Source: JANJUO01 sp942492935 (GTDB lineage: Bacteria > Bacteroidota > Ignavibacteria > Kapaibacteriales > UBA2268). Taken from it: 64,000 nt of DNA. Positions within the stretch are counted from its first letter, which is position 1. Each line of letters opens with the position of its first letter. Under the pieces are notes generated by a model that saw only the letters and a program-made list of their open reading frames with translations, made no database searches and had not been told where the DNA came from. Shown here in pieces: positions 44,862 to 54,081 of this stretch. Location of the stretch: the NCBI GenBank assembly GCA_942492935.1, contig OW818654.1, forward strand, positions 2,356,001 to 2,420,000, in the 5' to 3' direction. Position numbers and translations under genes: made by a program.

Positions 44862-44989
44862 GGCTAAAGCCACAACAATCAAAAATAAAATCAACTCCCG
44901 CCATGCGTGGCAGGGCTATTGTATAGAAAAATAATAGCCCTGCCATTTATGGCGGGGCTCTAAATTTGCAGTGGTCATGGGCTTTAGCC
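44862..44989. repeat. Nested palindromic element in the gap before the cytochrome cluster
   Basis: Outer arms GGCTAAAGCC (44862-44871) and GGCTTTAGCC (44980-44989) enclose a second, imperfect hairpin. Its arms are CCCGCCATGCGTGGCAGGGC (from 44897) and GCCCTGCCATTTATGGCGGG (ending 44956). The G+C content is clearly above the surroundings. The element is non-coding and can fold on either strand. It lies in the 477-base gap between the first NHL gene and the YceI gene, which otherwise is AT-rich and holds only the presumed promoter of the cluster. Confidence 0.65.
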
Positions 44990-45119
44990 AAAAATCCATA
45001 TCTAATTGAAGATAAAAAATATCGTTTTAATCAAATAATTCCTATAAAATCATTTTTTAATCGGACTGAGTAAATAAAAAAAAACTTTCTTAAAAATATG
45101 AAGAAAGATTATTGTTGAA

Positions 45120-45716
45120 TTATTTAATTATTCCAGTCAATTTTACATTATAACCAATGTCATTTGATATTGCTTTATCGCCCAAATCATCAAAAAATGA
45201 ACCTGAACCATATTTAATATCCCACTTAGTTCTGTCAATTGTAAATTTGGCAGTTGCTGTAAATGTCGAAGCATCAAAAGTTACTTTAGCAGGAAAAGAA
45301 ATTTCATTAGTGATTTTTTTAATTGTTAATTTACCAGTAATCTTATAATTTTCTCCCTTCCCGTCAGTTATTGGTTCAGTTTTCGTAATCACAAAACTTG
45401 AAATAGGAAATTTGTGAGTAGAAAAAAATTCGTCCGATGCAAAATGTCCTTTTAGTTTTGTATTCGATTCTTCATCTTTGATATCAGTAATTTCAATTGA
45501 TTTCATATCAATATCAAAATTTCCTGTAAAGCTATTGCCTTTAACAGTAATACTTCCATTTTTAATATCAATTGTGCCAACATGCTTACCAATTACCTTT
45601 TTACCTTCCCATTTTATCTTACTATTTTGAGTATCAATAGAGAAAGTTTGAGAAAAAGTATTTGTGTGAATTGCGAACATTGCAATTATTGCAACCAAAA
45701 AAAGTTTTTTAAACAT
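45120..45716 (-). CDS. YceI family protein
   Basis: 198 residues from the ATG at 45716; an upstream frame to 45761 adds residues before the signal peptide and is not preferred. After a signal peptide (MFKKLFLVAIIAMFAIHTNTFSQ region) the YceI lipocalin-like barrel follows. It shows FSIDTQNSKIKWEGKKV, GTIDIKNGSI, GNFDIDMKSIEI, LKGHFASDEFFST and a C-terminal DRTKWDIKYGSGSFFDDLGDKAISN. YceI proteins are periplasmic and bind isoprenoid-type lipids. Function in the cell is not settled. It is a single gene with no clear partner. Confidence 0.88.
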   Translation of the reverse strand: MFKKLFLVAIIAMFAIHTNTFSQTFSIDTQNSKIKWEGKKVIGKHVGTIDIKNGSITVKGNSFTGNFDIDMKSIEITDIKDEESNTKLKGHFASDEFFSTHKFPISSFVITKTEPITDGKGENYKITGKLTIKKITNEISFPAKVTFDASTFTATAKFTIDRTKWDIKYGSGSFFDDLGDKAISNDIGYNVKLTGIIK

Positions 45717-46232
45717 GACTATATTCCAAGAAAATCTATAAAAAAATATTATAATTAACAATTCAACAACAACTAATAATTTATTTAGGAAAACCTACTT
45801 TCAATTAATATTATTGACGATTGTAAAATTATAATATTGTAATTTTCAATTTTTGACAAATATCCTTCTCAAATCTAATAATATTCAAAAAAGTGGATTT
45901 ATCATTTCAATTCAATTATTAATAAATAATTGCTAATCAATTTACCCTAATATATGTATCCAAATCTTATGACTCAATATAAACAGTTTTCTTTACCATT
46001 GAATAATATTACAAATCTAAACAACTCTGGACTTTTATGTATGAGTTCTAATATATGTTCAAAAAATAAATTTCTACTATCAAGAAATATAAACAAACAA
46101 TCTAAAAAAATTGGAAATTTTGTAATTTAACAAAAATTAAATAAAAAATTTATTGTTGAAAACTTTTTATGGAATTTTTAAAGAAAAATTTATTAGTTTT
46201 GATAAGTTTAATTTTATTTTTGGAAATATTTA
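45717..46232. other. Divergent intergenic region between YceI and secreted nuclease genes
   Basis: 516 bases of very AT-rich DNA without a recognisable gene, repeat or RNA. It should hold the promoters of the two divergent genes. I could not identify a convincing promoter pair by eye. Confidence 0.4.
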
Positions 46233-47912
46233 ATGAAATATTTAATTATCACTTTTTGGTTTGTAGTAAGTACAACTTTTGCATCAAATTTATGCTATCT
46301 TGATATATCTACCAATTCGATAGATTTTGGTCAAACTTATACAAGTGAAACTAAAGAATATGATTTAGTTTTATCTAATAATTCATCAAAATATGATGTA
46401 ATTACAATCGAAGATGTAAAGATATTCTCTCATTTCACAGTTTTTAAGGTTGTGGATTTTTCAACGTTTACTTTATCAAAAGGTGAAAGCAAGAGCATAA
46501 AATTTTCATATTCTGACATCCATAATATCACCTGTTTAGGAACAGCGTTTATTAGAGTAAAATGTGGAAATAATATTTTTTCTGTAGCAGTTGATCTAAA
46601 AGGAAAATCGGTTTATAAAGATGAAATGTATGGATTTACACAAGAATTATGGGAGGATTCACTTAGAAATTCATTAATTCAATTTGTAAAAAATCATAAA
46701 TCATTAACTTATACAGATGCCAGAATATTAATGTGGAGTAAATTTGATAGATTTGATGAACAAGTAGAATGTGTTTATACTGGAAAAAAAACTTATGTTT
46801 CTGATGAGCCAAATTTTTCTGAACTTGATTCTTATGGCTGGAATACCGAACATACTTGGCCCCAAACTTATGGAGCATCTAATGACCCAGAAAGAAGTGA
46901 TTTATTTCACATTTATATAACAGACAAAAAAGCTAATGAAAAGAGAGGTAATTACCCTTTTGGACAAGTAAGTTCAGGAATAACTTGGCAGGAAGGTGGT
47001 TCAAAACTTGGCAAAGATGCGTCTGGAAATACTGTGTTTGAACCAAGAAACGCACATCAGGGAAATGTTGCACGTAGTTTATTCTATTTTGCAATAAAAT
47101 ATGGAAATAAATCAAATTTTCTTACATCGCAAGAAACTGCACTTAGAGAATTTAACTTTTATGATATTCCTGATGCTCGTGAGAGAGCAAGAAATGATTC
47201 AATTGCTAAATATCAATTAAATAGAAATCCATTTATTGACCATCCTGAATTGGTTTATAGAATGCCAAGTATTGCTTTAGGTGGTTCATTTGAAAAATTT
47301 TCAGATTTATTGAATGTTGATAACGATATTACAGTTGAACTTAAAGAAAATTATGATTCTGTAAATGTACCCGTTTATTTTTATAATTTAGGAAATTCAA
47401 AATTGAAAAATGCTCAAATTGAATATTCTACAACGGGTAATGACTTTGAAATTTCTTCTGAAACTCAAAATTTTCAGAATGTTGATAATACTTGTATGAT
47501 TAATTTAAAGGTTAAAGGCAAACCATCTGCTTCAACAATTGGAAAAATTAAAGTTACTTCAACTGATGATAATTCAGATTATGTTGTAAGTGTATTTACA
47601 AAAGCAAGTACTGGTATTGAGAATAATTATAATAGTTTTAGTTCAGATGTGAATATTTTTCCAAATCCAATGTTTGACTATTCAACAATTGAAATTTCAA
47701 ATACAGAATTACTTGGTAAATATTATTCAATTAAGCTATATAATCTATTAGGTGAAGAGGTTTTAGACCTTACAAATTATATAGTTACAAACAATAGATT
47801 AAGTACAATTAAACTACATAAAAATGAACTACCTTCAAATTCAAATGTGTTCATCTTTAAACTTTGCAATAGTAAATATACAAAATCTAAATTATTATTT
47901 TTGAATAACTAA
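46233..47912 (+). CDS. Secreted endonuclease I (EndA/NucM family) with T9SS sorting domain
   Basis: 559 residues. Signal peptide (1-17). An N-terminal Ig/ASH-like domain (about 25-120; SIDFGQTYTSETKEYDL). An endonuclease I domain (about 130-350) with the family motif NTEHTWPQTYG and then DLFHIYITDKKANEKRGNYPFG. The metal-site segment FEPRNAHQGNVARSLFYFA follows. A second Ig-like stretch and a C-terminal type IX sorting domain (FPNPMFDYSTIEI...LYNLLGEEV) complete it. It should be exported and degrade extracellular DNA or RNA, for nutrition or competition. DLFHIY replaces the usual DLHHL form, but the His and Asn of the active site region are present. Confidence 0.88.
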   Translation: MKYLIITFWFVVSTTFASNLCYLDISTNSIDFGQTYTSETKEYDLVLSNNSSKYDVITIEDVKIFSHFTVFKVVDFSTFTLSKGESKSIKFSYSDIHNITCLGTAFIRVKCGNNIFSVAVDLKGKSVYKDEMYGFTQELWEDSLRNSLIQFVKNHKSLTYTDARILMWSKFDRFDEQVECVYTGKKTYVSDEPNFSELDSYGWNTEHTWPQTYGASNDPERSDLFHIYITDKKANEKRGNYPFGQVSSGITWQEGGSKLGKDASGNTVFEPRNAHQGNVARSLFYFAIKYGNKSNFLTSQETALREFNFYDIPDARERARNDSIAKYQLNRNPFIDHPELVYRMPSIALGGSFEKFSDLLNVDNDITVELKENYDSVNVPVYFYNLGNSKLKNAQIEYSTTGNDFEISSETQNFQNVDNTCMINLKVKGKPSASTIGKIKVTSTDDNSDYVVSVFTKASTGIENNYNSFSSDVNIFPNPMFDYSTIEISNTELLGKYYSIKLYNLLGEEVLDLTNYIVTNNRLSTIKLHKNELPSNSNVFIFKLCNSKYTKSKLLFLNN

Positions 47913-47988
47913 TTTTCAAAAAAATCGAAATTACAATAAATTTACTTGAAAAATGACTATATATTTATTTAACTTGAAATTTTGAAAA

Positions 47989-49338
47989 ATGAATTTAACT
48001 GATAGAGAAGACTTTGACTTTTATGAAAATGATGATAATATGGCGGAAAAACTCCGCCATTATCGACCTATAATCAGAAATAAAAAAAGCCAATTTAATG
48101 ATTTACCTAAAATTGACGAATTAGAAGCTTTAATTGAATATTGCCTTGTTGAAGGTTTTTTTGAAGATGCCTTGTATTTTTCAAATCTGTGGAATGAATA
48201 TTTCCCTGATTCAGTTGATGGATTAATTAAAAGAGCAATTATATTGCTAAACCTCAATAAAACAAAAGAGGCATTAATGATTGTAAATAATGTATTAGTT
48301 TTAAGTCCAACCGATCCAGATGCATTATTTACCAAATCGTTAATACTTGAAAAAACAGGAGATTTTTTTAATTCCCTCGAGATTGTTAATCATATACTTG
48401 AGAGCAACGGAGATAATATTGATTTTCTTTATCAAAAATGTGTATTGCTAATTTCTTTGGAAAAATATGAAGAGGCGACAATTCTTTTAAAGGAACTAAT
48501 TTCATCAGACATTCCCAAAAAAGATGTTTATCAAGAACTTGCATACTGTTATAACAATTTATCTGAATTAGATAAAGCTATTAAATACTATAAGTTAGCA
48601 TTAGATGAGGACCCTTTTGATTTCTATTTGTGGTACAATCTTGGTGTTATTCATAACTATCTTGAGCAATACTATAAAGCAATTGATGCTTATGAAATGA
48701 GTATTGCCATTAATGATAAAATGTTTATCTCACATCATAATCTTGGTAATTCTTATGCTGCATTAGGAAGATTAAATGATGCCATAGAAGCATATAACAA
48801 TGCAAAAGCTTTACAACCTGATGATATTGATAATATTCATAATTTAGCTTCAGCTTATGGAGACAAAGGAGATTATAATACTGCAATCGAACTATTCTCC
48901 TACATAATTAACAATTATCCTGAATTTTATCTTGCTCATTATGGAAGAGGAATTTGTTATGATGCAATTAGCAAGTTTGAATTTGCAATTTTAGATTATG
49001 ATTTAGTTTTGAAGAAAATGCCTGACTATTCTGAAGTTTGGTATGCAAAAGCTGATTCTCATTACAATAATGGGCAATTCAAAGATGCAATATATTGCTA
49101 TCAAAAAGTACTAAAGTTGACTCCTGACAATAAAGAATGTATGCTTGATTGCGGGATTACAATGATGGAAAATGGCAATCTTGACGAATCAATTGAAATG
49201 CTTACAGATTTAATTGAAAAAGTACCTGAATGGTCAGAAGGATATTATGCAATCAGTAAAACACTTATGATGGCTGGAAAAGAAATTGAAGCGACAAAAT
49301 TTTTTATTATTGCTTTAAAATTAGATAACGGTGAATGA
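47989..49338 (+). CDS. Tetratricopeptide repeat protein
   Basis: 449 residues with no signal peptide, made almost wholly of TPR motifs (about ten, from residue 80 onward), for example AYCYNNLSELDKAIKYYKLALDEDP and YAALGRLNDAIEAYNNAKALQPDD. The first 70 residues are acidic and not repetitive. A cytoplasmic scaffold is the safe reading. It sits 56 bases before prkA in the same direction, so it may be a partner of that kinase, but this rests on position alone. Confidence 0.7.
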   Translation: MNLTDREDFDFYENDDNMAEKLRHYRPIIRNKKSQFNDLPKIDELEALIEYCLVEGFFEDALYFSNLWNEYFPDSVDGLIKRAIILLNLNKTKEALMIVNNVLVLSPTDPDALFTKSLILEKTGDFFNSLEIVNHILESNGDNIDFLYQKCVLLISLEKYEEATILLKELISSDIPKKDVYQELAYCYNNLSELDKAIKYYKLALDEDPFDFYLWYNLGVIHNYLEQYYKAIDAYEMSIAINDKMFISHHNLGNSYAALGRLNDAIEAYNNAKALQPDDIDNIHNLASAYGDKGDYNTAIELFSYIINNYPEFYLAHYGRGICYDAISKFEFAILDYDLVLKKMPDYSEVWYAKADSHYNNGQFKDAIYCYQKVLKLTPDNKECMLDCGITMMENGNLDESIEMLTDLIEKVPEWSEGYYAISKTLMMAGKEIEATKFFIIALKLDNGE

Positions 49339-49403
49339 GAAATTGATTTCATTAATTATTTTAGTTATTTAATTTGCAATTTACTTAAACAAAAGTGAAA
49401 ATT

Positions 49404-51698
49404 ATGGAAGATTATTTTGAAATTCAAGACAAAGCTCGCAGATTGGAAGCGTTAATTAATTTAAGTAATAACTTGAAGGATAACGAAAAAAGAGACCCTA
49501 TTACATTTAATGACTTTTTATATCTTGCTGGTTCAAAACCTGAATTAGTATTTCGTGATGTATATCAGATTTTCTTTGATATGATACATCATTATGTACC
49601 CGAAGGACAAGATGATGTCTCCTATGACAGTGAACATATTGGTTTTGTTGATTATGATTGTTCCAAATTATTTGTTGAAAATTGTGATGAACCATTCTTT
49701 GCTGATAGATTGTTTTCAAATAGATTGATGAATCTTGCAAAAAGTTTCAGGTCAGGGTCTCAAACAAATAGGATTTATCTTTTTGAAGGTCCTCCCGGTA
49801 GTGGTAAATCTACATTTCTTAATAATTTACTTTTGAAATTTGAAGAATACACAAAATCAGCTTGTGGAACTTCATATAAAACCTTTTGGAGATTAGATGT
49901 TGATATGCTCGGTGGATATCAACATTTGGAAAATCATTTTTTTAATCAGAAAGCAATTAATATTGAAAAAACTTCATTTCATTCACAAGAAATAAAAGGT
50001 GGGAGTATTAATTATCCTGAAAAAATATTAGAATTTTCATGCCCAAATCACGACCACCCAATATTACAGATACCAAAAACCTTTAGAAAGAAATTCCTTG
50101 ATGAACTGATTGCAGATGAAAAATTTAAGGAAAAATTATTTAATGAAAGGCAATATGAATGGGTGCTGAAAGATGTTCCTTGTAGTATTTGTAGCTCATT
50201 ATTTAAAGCATTACTTGAACGGTTGAATGACCCAATTGAAATATTCAATATGATTTCTGCAAGAAGTAACTATTTCAACAGGCAACTCGGTGAAGGAATT
50301 AGTGTATTTAATCCAGGCGATACAGCTAATGAAAAACCGATTACAAAACCTGAATTACAATTTTTCATTAATGAATTGATGAAAGATGATGAAGTAAAAT
50401 ATGTATTTTCATATCTTGCCAAAACAAATAATGGTATTCTTGCATTGATGGATATAAAGGAAAATAATGTTGATAGATTGAAAAATTATCACGGCATCAT
50501 AAGTGATGGTGTTCATAAAGTTGAATTAACAGAAGAATATATTAAAACACTTTTTCTTGGTTTGGTCAATCCTGAAGATAAAGTTCATTATGAAAAAGTT
50601 GAATCATTTAAAGATAGAATCATCAATGTAAAAATTCCTTACATATTAGATTTTAATATGGAAGTTGCAATTTATAAAGATAAATTTGGCGATAGAATTG
50701 ATTCATTATTTCTACCTCGTGTATTAGATAATTTTGCAAAAATTATTATTTCTTCTCGTTTGGAAAAAAATTCTATTTCTTTAAAAAATTGGATTAACAA
50801 GCCCGATAATTATAGCAAATATTTAGATAAAAATATGCTATTACTTAAAATGGATATATATACCGGCAAAATCCCAAGTTGGCTGAGCGAAGAAGATATT
50901 AAAAAATTTGATAAGAAAACAAGAAAAGAAGTGCTTGCTGAGTCAGATGTTGAAGGATTTAGAGGTATTTCTGGAAGAAGGTCTTTAACCGTTTTCAATT
51001 CATTTATTCAACAATTTGGAAGTAGTGAAAAACTCATTACAATGGATATTGTTAAGAAATTTTTTGAGAGAAATAAGGAATCTTTTGGTGATGATATACC
51101 GCAAGATTTTATTGATAAATTAGAAGATTTGTATGATTATCACGTTTTGCAAGAAGTTAAAGAAGCAATTTACGATTATAACGAATCAAGAATTTCGCGC
51201 GATATTAAAAATTATCTTTATGCAATTAATTTTGAAATTGGTGAAACAAAGAAATGCGAATATACAGGCGATGTAATTGAAATTACTGAAGAATATTTAC
51301 AAAATTTTGAAGCAAGAATTTTACCAGCAAATTCTACAATTAAAAACAAAAAAGATTTACGGGCTGAAATTCACAATGAATATATAAAAAGTACATTAGC
51401 AATTGAAATCAGAGTAGAAAATAAGGAAATAGGGGATACCAACCAATTTAGGCAAATTTTCGATAAATATACTCGCAATCTTAAAGAAAATGCCCTTGCT
51501 CCTTATTCGGGTAATGACAATTTCAGAAGAGCAATACAGGATTATGGAACTGTACCATTCGAAAATTATGATATAAGAATGAAAAGAGATGTTAATTTAT
51601 TAATAAATAATCTAAAGACTAAGTTCAAATATTCAGAAACTGGAGCCAAACAAGTAAGTTTGTATGTATTAGATAATAATTTAGTGAAAAAATATTAA
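49404..51698 (+). CDS. prkA: PrkA-type serine protein kinase
   Basis: 764 residues from the ATG at 49404; a GTG three codons upstream (49395) is possible. The protein has the PrkA plan: a divergent AAA+ domain in the N-terminal half with P-loop FEGPPGSGKSTFLNN (about residues 127-141), and a C-terminal kinase-like domain including GISGRRSLTVFNSFIQQF (about 520). PrkA/YeaG kinases act in stress, stationary-phase and nitrogen-starvation responses. The length is somewhat above the 640 of YeaG, because of an inserted region (about 180-280) that has CXXC pairs (PNHD and CSICSS). The usual partners yeaH (DUF444) and ycgB are not adjacent. Confidence 0.8.
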   Translation: MEDYFEIQDKARRLEALINLSNNLKDNEKRDPITFNDFLYLAGSKPELVFRDVYQIFFDMIHHYVPEGQDDVSYDSEHIGFVDYDCSKLFVENCDEPFFADRLFSNRLMNLAKSFRSGSQTNRIYLFEGPPGSGKSTFLNNLLLKFEEYTKSACGTSYKTFWRLDVDMLGGYQHLENHFFNQKAINIEKTSFHSQEIKGGSINYPEKILEFSCPNHDHPILQIPKTFRKKFLDELIADEKFKEKLFNERQYEWVLKDVPCSICSSLFKALLERLNDPIEIFNMISARSNYFNRQLGEGISVFNPGDTANEKPITKPELQFFINELMKDDEVKYVFSYLAKTNNGILALMDIKENNVDRLKNYHGIISDGVHKVELTEEYIKTLFLGLVNPEDKVHYEKVESFKDRIINVKIPYILDFNMEVAIYKDKFGDRIDSLFLPRVLDNFAKIIISSRLEKNSISLKNWINKPDNYSKYLDKNMLLLKMDIYTGKIPSWLSEEDIKKFDKKTRKEVLAESDVEGFRGISGRRSLTVFNSFIQQFGSSEKLITMDIVKKFFERNKESFGDDIPQDFIDKLEDLYDYHVLQEVKEAIYDYNESRISRDIKNYLYAINFEIGETKKCEYTGDVIEITEEYLQNFEARILPANSTIKNKKDLRAEIHNEYIKSTLAIEIRVENKEIGDTNQFRQIFDKYTRNLKENALAPYSGNDNFRRAIQDYGTVPFENYDIRMKRDVNLLINNLKTKFKYSETGAKQVSLYVLDNNLVKKY

Positions 51699-51796
51699 AA
51701 AAATGATAAATTTATTTTGTTATTTTAAGAAAATTGATTAATTTTGAAATCTGTTATTATTGATTATTTCAATAATTAACAAATAACCAAGAAAGG

Positions 51797-51870
<74 letters not shown>

Positions 51871-51872
51871 CA

Positions 51873-51903
51873 AAAAAAGCCGAATGTAATGTTCGGCTTT
51901 TTT
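51873..51903. terminator. Bidirectional terminator after the tRNA
   Basis: AAAAAAGCCGAA (51873-51884) and TTCGGCTTTTTT (51892-51903) form a perfect 12-bp hairpin with a 7-base loop and T-runs on both strands. It ends the tRNA transcript and the minus-strand motAB operon. Confidence 0.92.
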
Positions 51904-51923
51904 ATTTGTATATCAATTCAAAA

Positions 51924-53123
51924 TTAATACTTTCTAATATGCACATGCCCAAGAATATGGTCAGTTGAATTATGAGAAATGATTTTTTCAATAGCACCTT
52001 GTCTTAAAACAGCACCTGCTGGTAATAATTTTTGACCTTTGTCTGTTATAATATCTCTTGTAAGAATCATCCCTTCTTTTAAATCAGCTAATTGCATAGC
52101 CATTTCTGTTGGGTCATATTCTTCTTTTTCGTGGGATTTTATGAAGTGTTCCAACAAAACTACAACTCTATGGTCATATAACCGTTGAGATTCTTTACGA
52201 ATAAAATCGAAAGCTTCTCTCGGCTTTTGTTTTGTTCTTTCTTTAAATTCTTCATAATCAAGTGCTACTCTAATTATTCTTGATGAAAAAGGTATTTGCC
52301 AAGACTGCAATCTATCAGGAGTTCCACTCCCATCAAAATTTTCATAAATATGCCTAATAATTTTACCAACTTCAGCAAATCTTCTCATTGAAGATACTAT
52401 TTCGTTACCTGTAATTGGCACTTGGCACAATAGTGGATTGGTAGGCATTCCATTATCTAAAACTGGAACTTTAAGCAAATTATCAGGTAAGAATATTCTG
52501 CCTGCTTGAGATAAAAATGCAGCAATTTCCAAATCTCTAATACCATCAACATCAAAACTTCTATATTCCTTGGCAATCCATACAGATGCGATGGCAACTC
52601 TTTTTAACAATTCTGCCGAACCCGGAATTCTTGCATTTAGAAAATTAACAGAAAGTTTAATCATATCTTGCATTTCAGCTTCCAGTTCATCAGCAAGATT
52701 ATTTAATAATTGATTCTGCTCTTCAATTTGCCTATGTAATCCAGCAGTTTCGAGTGAATTCTTTATTCTTGAAATCAAATGGTCAGAAAAAACAGGTTTA
52801 TTTAAAAAATCATTTGCACCTTTTTCTAACGCAATATTTTTAATACCTGTTTCAGAATTAGAAAAAGTAATAATTATGTGAATGCTCTTAAATTCTTCCT
52901 TTTCCCTGATTTTTTTTACCAATTCAATACCATCACAACCAGGTAAATTCAATCCTGTAATTATAATATCAGGTTTGGATTGATTTACTAATGAAAGTAC
53001 TGAATTTCCATCAGCACAAGTCAATAACTTCAGTTCTGGAAATGCGTTAGAAATCAGTCTTTGCAATGTTATAATCTGAGATTTATCTTCATCAGCTATC
53101 AATAAAGAAAATTTTTTTTCCAT
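51924..53123 (-). CDS. Degenerate response regulator with receiver and HD-GYP-like domains
   Basis: 399 residues. The start at 53123 is chosen because GGAGG stands eight bases before it; the frame continues to 53138 inside motB. Residues 5-125 are a CheY-like receiver with the acidic pair (ADED, 11-13) and the KP motif, but the phosphoacceptor position is Gly57 (TGLNLPG) instead of Asp. Residues about 155-320 follow the HD-GYP fold, yet HD is replaced (FLSQAGRI where LHDIGKI is usual) and GYP is GTP (FDGSGTPDRL). It should be neither phosphorylated normally nor a c-di-GMP phosphodiesterase. Position behind motB suggests a motor or motility role, perhaps binding c-di-GMP without cleaving it. 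Confidence 0.75.
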   Translation of the reverse strand: MEKKFSLLIADEDKSQIITLQRLISNAFPELKLLTCADGNSVLSLVNQSKPDIIITGLNLPGCDGIELVKKIREKEEFKSIHIIITFSNSETGIKNIALEKGANDFLNKPVFSDHLISRIKNSLETAGLHRQIEEQNQLLNNLADELEAEMQDMIKLSVNFLNARIPGSAELLKRVAIASVWIAKEYRSFDVDGIRDLEIAAFLSQAGRIFLPDNLLKVPVLDNGMPTNPLLCQVPITGNEIVSSMRRFAEVGKIIRHIYENFDGSGTPDRLQSWQIPFSSRIIRVALDYEEFKERTKQKPREAFDFIRKESQRLYDHRVVVLLEHFIKSHEKEEYDPTEMAMQLADLKEGMILTRDIITDKGQKLLPAGAVLRQGAIEKIISHNSTDHILGHVHIRKY

Positions 53124-53124
53124 T

Positions 53125-54060
53125 TTATATCCCTCCATTACTTTTTGCCCGTGAATCAGGCAAGAATTGGTTTGAGTTCATTTGTTTGATTAAAATACTT
53201 ACCCTTCTATTAACAACATCAAAGGGATTTTCAGGATTTCTTAGCTTTTGGTCAGCAAATCCAGTAACTTTCACTGCTTGCCCTTCCCAAAAACCATTTC
53301 TTTCCAAAATTCTTCGTGCAGAATTAGCTCTGTCTGCAGAAAGCTCCCAATTGCTATAATCTGCACCATATTTGTATCCACGACTGTCTGTATGCCCTTC
53401 AATTTCAACATAATTAGGCAATTTGCCAATTTCACCAGCTAATTGTGATAGAATACCAACAGCTTCTCGACTTAACCTTGCGCTACCAACTTCAAAAAAT
53501 AATGATTCAGAAGTTTCTATTAACTCAATTCTAAGTCCTTCATTAGTCATTTCAATTTTAATAGATGATAATATTTTTTCCAAATCAGGTCTGTTTGAAA
53601 TTAAATCTTTAAGTTTTTTTTCAATTTCTTTTCCAATTTGCTCAACACGTTGATGCGCTAAAATACTATCATTAATTGCTTTATGAAGTAATTTACTCAT
53701 AAGTGAATCGGTTGTTTCTGAATCAAATTTAATAATAGATTCTTTACCACCTTTTCCATCACCTTCACCCAATTTTTTTTGGGTCATACCTAAATCAATA
53801 TCTACAGGTACAGAACCAGTCTTTTTTTCTCCAGTAAATATATCAAATTCACTTGGGTTATTAAAGTATTCTGAAACCTGTTGTTTCACTTGTTCAGATG
53901 ATGCCAAAATCCACATTACAATAAAAAATGCCATCATTGCTGTAACGAAGTCAGCATAAGCAACTTTCCATGCACCACCATGATGACCGTGTCCACCACC
54001 TTTTTTAATCTTTTTGATTATAATCGGTTGTTCTTTATGTCCGCGTTGTTCGTCTGCCAT
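53125..54060 (-). CDS. motB: Flagellar motor stator protein MotB (OmpA-like)
   Basis: 311 residues. A short Gly/His/Lys-rich cytoplasmic tail is followed by the single transmembrane helix WKVAYADFVTAMMAFFIVMWIL (about 31-52 with the proton-carrying Asp in YADF). A plug/linker region follows, then a C-terminal OmpA-like peptidoglycan-binding domain (about 195-300; IEGHTDSRGYKYGADYSNWELS and the NRRVSILI end). MotB anchors the stator to the cell wall and channels ions with MotA. It lies 21 bases behind motA and 1 base before the degenerate regulator. No other flagellar genes are in the window. Confidence 0.92.
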   Translation of the reverse strand: MADEQRGHKEQPIIIKKIKKGGGHGHHGGAWKVAYADFVTAMMAFFIVMWILASSEQVKQQVSEYFNNPSEFDIFTGEKKTGSVPVDIDLGMTQKKLGEGDGKGGKESIIKFDSETTDSLMSKLLHKAINDSILAHQRVEQIGKEIEKKLKDLISNRPDLEKILSSIKIEMTNEGLRIELIETSESLFFEVGSARLSREAVGILSQLAGEIGKLPNYVEIEGHTDSRGYKYGADYSNWELSADRANSARRILERNGFWEGQAVKVTGFADQKLRNPENPFDVVNRRVSILIKQMNSNQFLPDSRAKSNGGI

Positions 54061-54081
54061 TATATACTCCGTTACCTAAAA

